The notes beneath the pieces were generated by a model. It saw only the letters and a program-made list of their open reading frames with translations. It was not told the DNA's origin and made no database searches. Position numbers and translations under genes: made by a program. From positions 3,720,001 through 3,784,000 of the forward strand of contig NZ_JAZHRT010000001.1 of the NCBI RefSeq assembly GCF_036924535.1: 64,000 bases of DNA. The letters run 5' to 3'. Of the stretch, positions 60,793-64,000 are shown piece after piece; position 1 is the stretch's first letter, and every line of letters starts with the position of its first letter. The stretch comes from Bradyrhizobium sp. AZCC 2262 (GTDB taxonomy: Bacteria > Pseudomonadota > Alphaproteobacteria > Rhizobiales > Xanthobacteraceae).

Positions 60793-61857
60793 CTACTGCG
60801 AGCCCGATCCACCCGCTACGATCTTCTCGTTGAGCTTCTGATCGACGGTCTGGACCGTGCGGTCGATCTCGGCGCTGGGCACGCCGAGTTGATCGGAAAC
60901 CAGCTTCACCAGAAGATCGACCCGTTCGATGAAGGGCGCGCCACTGGCTACCGCCCGCGCGGCCGACGACGGCTTGAGCAGGCTTTCCGCCGCCTTGGCA
61001 TATTTCGCGAAAGGAACCTGATCCGCCGGGTCGGCGCCGAGACGCCGGGCGATGCCGTCGACATGGTCGTAGATCGACTGCGAAAGTTTCAGGTCGCCGT
61101 GCACGGCGTCGCGGATCGACTGCGGCTCGTGCGGCGTGATGCAGCGGTAATTCCCGGTCAGCAGCATCGACCATTTCGCCAGCGGAACGAACAGCGAGTC
61201 GAACACCTTGAGCTTCACCGGAACGTCCTTGCCATCCAGCGTCACCGCGTCGATATCGGTTTCGAGTTCGCGAAGCATCTTGTTGTGCTGCGCGTCTTCA
61301 AAGGCGGCCGCCTTGAAGTTGGTCGGCAGTCCGACGTGAAGGACATTCGCCGCCTCTTCCGGCGGACGGAAGGCCTGCGGATCGGGCGAGCAGAGCGACA
61401 CCAGTCCCGGCTTGAACCGCTCCCATACCGACGCATTGGTATAGGCCTCCTCCAGGTCCATGTCCGCCAGTGCCGGGATCCGTTTGAGATAGGGCAGCGG
61501 CGGCATGTTCATGATCGAAAGGCAAGGAAGCCCCGCCGCGGCGATCTTGATCATCAGAACGCGGATCGTATGGTTGGTGTATTGCGGCTCCTGCATCGCA
61601 AGACCCACCAGATCGTAACGGGAAAGGTCGACATTTGCGGGCGTGGTCGCGTCCAGTTTGCCCGGTAGGTCGCGCGAGAAGATCGCGCGGTGCACCGCCT
61701 CGTCGCGCAGCTTGATGCGAACTTCGGTGCCGTCGCGATTGATGAGGTCGGCCGTCTTGTTCCGGCAAACCAGGGTCACGTTGTGCCCCGCCATCAAAAG
61801 CTTCGTCGCCAGAAGCGAGCCATACGAGGCCCCAAGGATCAAAATGTTGCGCGCCAT
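60793..61857 (-). CDS. Ketopantoate reductase (ApbA/PanE)-like oxidoreductase
   Basis: 354 residues. N-terminal Rossmann motif ILILGASYGSLLATKLL (GxxYGS replaces the usual GxGxxG), LAMQEPQY in the place of the AVK contact, and a C-terminal helical domain with CITPHEP and KLSQSIYDHVDGIARRLG. The departure from the standard motifs suggests a different substrate from ketopantoate. It is divergent from a Bug binding-protein gene with 260 bases between them. Confidence 0.82.
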   Translation of the reverse strand: MARNILILGASYGSLLATKLLMAGHNVTLVCRNKTADLINRDGTEVRIKLRDEAVHRAIFSRDLPGKLDATTPANVDLSRYDLVGLAMQEPQYTNHTIRVLMIKIAAAGLPCLSIMNMPPLPYLKRIPALADMDLEEAYTNASVWERFKPGLVSLCSPDPQAFRPPEEAANVLHVGLPTNFKAAAFEDAQHNKMLRELETDIDAVTLDGKDVPVKLKVFDSLFVPLAKWSMLLTGNYRCITPHEPQSIRDAVHGDLKLSQSIYDHVDGIARRLGADPADQVPFAKYAKAAESLLKPSSAARAVASGAPFIERVDLLVKLVSDQLGVPSAEIDRTVQTVDQKLNEKIVAGGSGSQ

Positions 61858-62117
61858 ACTCTCTCTTTCACAGGTGATACCAGAATTCTCTCTGATGGCC
61901 CGACCCCAGCGAGGCCGAAAATTTCGTCCGTGGCATACAACGAATTGATAGGCGTTACAATCACATAGCGCCCCTCTTTTTCATCTCCTGCGGCAGGCAG
62001 ATCGCCCTTGCGGCCGGGAATGATTGACGCCTTTTTCCGTCCGTGGAAGCGTGGGATTCGAAACCACACAATCGATGGGTATTCGGCGAGGCCGTCAACG
62101 GCACGGAGGACAATAAC

Positions 62118-63104
62118 GTGTTCACGCGACGCGCCTTCTCAATGTCCGCCGCTGCCGCGGTCCTCGCCGGGGGAAGCAGCGCCCGCGCGCAAGGCGCCTT
62201 TGCTACGCAAAACATCCGCCTGGTCGTCGGCTATCCGGCCGGCGGCGGTGTCGACATTGTCGCCCGGCTCCTCACGGACCCGATGAAGGCGGCGTTCGGC
62301 CAAGCGGTGCTTGTTGAAAACAAGCCCGGCGCGGCCGCGATGATCGCGGCACAATCGGTGGCCCGGGCGACCCCCGACGGCCATACGCTGCTGGTCTCGG
62401 CGGCCGGCGAGGTCGCGGTCAATCAGCATATTTATAAGGAGCGGATGGCCTACGATCCGCAGAAGGAGCTTACGCCGGTGGCGCTCGCCGGCATCGTGCC
62501 GTGCGTGGTGGTCGTGGCGGCGACCACGCCGGTCAAGACACCGGCAGAGCTGATCGCCTACGCGCTGGCGAACAAGGGAAAGCTTTCCTTCTCTTCGTCG
62601 GGCGTCGGCAACCCGCAGCATCTTGCCGGCGAGCTGATGAACCGCATGGCCGGCACCGACGTCCTGCATGTTCCCTATCGAGGGTCTGCACCGGCCGTGA
62701 CCGACGTGGCTGTCGGCGCGGTGACGATGAGCTTTTCCAGCCTCGGCGCGGCGCTCCCCTTGATTCTGGATGGACGTCTGCGCGCGGTTGCCGTCACATC
62801 GCGCGAGCGCATGCCGCAATTGCCCGACGTGGCCCCGTTGAGCGAAGGTGCACCGGCGCTTGCCGGATATGAGCTGCTCAACTGGTTCGGCGTGTTCGCG
62901 CCATCGCCCACGCCGGAGCCGTTACAGGCGCGCCTGTTTGAAGTCGTGTCGAACGCGCTGCAGGAAAAAGCGACGATGGAGAAGCTCCTGATACAGGGCA
63001 TCGTCCCGCGGCCGATGACGCTCGCCGAGCTGCGCAGCTTCGTGCGGTCGGAGAGCGAGAAATTCGGCAGGGTTGCCGAGGCCGCGAAAATCCGGGCCGA
63101 GTGA
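62118..63104 (+). CDS. Bug-family binding protein with Tat signal
   Basis: 328 residues from GTG 62118, which has GGAGG eight bases upstream. The N-terminus FTRRAFSMSAAAAVLAGG contains a twin-arginine motif (TRRAFS), so export is probably by Tat. Bug signatures follow: IRLVVGYPAGGGVDIVARL, LVENKPGAAAMIAAQ, HVPYRGSAPAV. No TctAB permease adjoins it; the divergent reductase gene may be its functional partner. Confidence 0.9.
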   Translation: MFTRRAFSMSAAAAVLAGGSSARAQGAFATQNIRLVVGYPAGGGVDIVARLLTDPMKAAFGQAVLVENKPGAAAMIAAQSVARATPDGHTLLVSAAGEVAVNQHIYKERMAYDPQKELTPVALAGIVPCVVVVAATTPVKTPAELIAYALANKGKLSFSSSGVGNPQHLAGELMNRMAGTDVLHVPYRGSAPAVTDVAVGAVTMSFSSLGAALPLILDGRLRAVAVTSRERMPQLPDVAPLSEGAPALAGYELLNWFGVFAPSPTPEPLQARLFEVVSNALQEKATMEKLLIQGIVPRPMTLAELRSFVRSESEKFGRVAEAAKIRAE

Positions 63105-63139
63105 GAAACTCACGCCGGGCTTGAAAGGGACAGACGTCC

Positions 63140-64000
63140 TCAGGACCTTGTCGCCAGCACCACGCCGGCCAGCGTGAAGACCAGCGCCACGACCTGCGTC
63201 AGCCCGAGCGGCTCGCCGAGCGCGATCGCGGATGCGACCACGCCGATGACCGGCACCGCCATGGTGCCGATCGCCGCGACCGAGGCCGGCAGGCGGGCGA
63301 GCGCGGCAAACCAGCTGACATAGGCGATGCAGAACTGGATCACGGTCGAATAGATCAGGAGCCACCAGCCGAGCTGCGTCACTTTCTCGATATGCGTGGT
63401 CTCGAAGGCATAGCCGATGATGACGATCGGAAAACATCCGAGCCCGATCTGCCAGGCCGCGGCCGGGATCGGCGGCAGCGGCACCGGCAGCTTCTTCGCT
63501 AGCACCGTGCCGAGCGCAAAGCCGAGCGCGCCGCCAAGCGCCATCACGATGCCCGGCAGTTTTTCTGATGTGGCTGATATGCCGTTGCCGCCCATGATGG
63601 CGGCCAATCCGGCAAACGCCATCACCAGCGCGACCGTGCGCAACACCGTCGGCCGCTCGCCGAGCACCGGCCAGGCCAGAAGCGAGGCCCATACCGGCAT
63701 GGTGTAGGCGATCAGCGCCGCCTCGCTCGCCGGCAGCCACAGCAGCGCCAGCCCCATCAGCACCATCCAGCCGGTGACGTTGAGCAGCGCCGCCAGCATC
63801 AGCCGCGGCCACAAATGCCGCTCGACCTTCAGGCTCTGGGAGCGCGCCAGCGCCAGCACCGCCAGCAGCACCGCGCCGATCACGCCGGTCGAGCCACGCA
63901 AGGTCAGCGGCGGCAACTCGCTCAGGAGATATTTTGTGACAGGCCAGTTAAAGCCCCAGCCCACCGAGGTGATGGCGAGGAACATCAGGCCTGCGGGCGC
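63140..64000 (-). CDS. EamA/DMT-family transporter, 5' end beyond the window
   Basis: The frame is open from 63140 to the last base, and by comparison with the paralogue at 50691-51653 the start lies a few codons beyond 64000 (an internal ATG at 63985 is within the first helix). About ten helices; WGFNWPVTKYLLSELPPLT and WFAALARLPASVAAIGTM match the paralogue. Exporter of unknown substrate. Confidence 0.9.
   Translation of the reverse strand, partial: APAGLMFLAITSVGWGFNWPVTKYLLSELPPLTLRGSTGVIGAVLLAVLALARSQSLKVERHLWPRLMLAALLNVTGWMVLMGLALLWLPASEAALIAYTMPVWASLLAWPVLGERPTVLRTVALVMAFAGLAAIMGGNGISATSEKLPGIVMALGGALGFALGTVLAKKLPVPLPPIPAAAWQIGLGCFPIVIIGYAFETTHIEKVTQLGWWLLIYSTVIQFCIAYVSWFAALARLPASVAAIGTMAVPVIGVVASAIALGEPLGLTQVVALVFTLAGVVLATRS

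Overview
The window reads as a chromosomal segment of a Bradyrhizobium-like alphaproteobacterium (Nitrobacteraceae, order Hyphomicrobiales). GC content is high throughout. RNase E, the AmiC amidase, PBP1A and RF2 lie in the order rne-amiC-mrcA-prfB seen in this order. DUF1236, DUF2155, BA14K and NDUFA12 proteins, many CHASE3/HisKA kinases and periplasmic Bug proteins point the same way. This placement is inference from gene content; no rRNA or complete tRNA gene was found.

Layout. 1-5.4 kb: start of a truncated gene, a NodU/CmcH-type carbamoyltransferase, an EamA exporter, a hydroxyisobutyrate-dehydrogenase-like enzyme, and prfB with an intact +1 programmed frameshift site. 5.4-16.2 kb: an envelope/RNA-decay block with two tandem PBP1A genes (the first broken by one extra base), amiC, a long leader and RNase E with a histidine-rich insertion in its S1 domain. 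16.2-25.9 kb: dctA, bioY, an aminotransferase, an M48 protease, a DsbA-like protein, a DUF1236 protein, aroQ, and accB-accC (acetyl-CoA carboxylase). 26-29.1 kb: three overlapping genes for a CHASE3 kinase, a receiver and a receiver-HisKA_2 kinase. 29.1-37.1 kb: a catabolic cluster with a divergent IclR regulator and a perfect palindromic operator, a Bug binding protein, flavin reductase, FAH-family hydrolase, HpaH-like hydratase, RidA and amidohydrolase, facing two carboxylate-type transporters. 37.2-44.8 kb: aat, a DUF2155 protein, an SDR, an esterase, an NhaD-like antiporter and several unknown proteins, with palindromic repeats between genes. 44.8-52 kb: a GlxA-type regulator divergent from an isonitrile-hydratase-like gene, a GST, a small KOW protein, a MarR gene and a membrane protein that share a GTGTA-NN-TACAC palindrome, NDUFA12, a BA14K protein and an EamA transporter. 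51.7-54.4 kb: a receiver and a hybrid CHASE3-PAS kinase. 54.4-58.5 kb: remains of an integrated element, namely a frameshifted serine recombinase whose 3' end runs into an antisense tRNA-Arg 3' half, a small partner gene and an epoxide hydrolase. 58.6-64 kb: a secreted unknown, an HNH nuclease, a RibD-type reductase, a ketopantoate-reductase-like enzyme, a Tat-exported Bug protein and a second EamA transporter running off the end.

No CRISPR array, prophage structural module or clearly novel defence system was seen. The most testable new points are the paired MarR operators, the IclR and GlxA palindromes, the RidA/FAH/HpaH/amidohydrolase catabolic cluster, the attachment-site remnant with its 15-bp direct repeat, and a minus-strand terminator with no gene in front of it.
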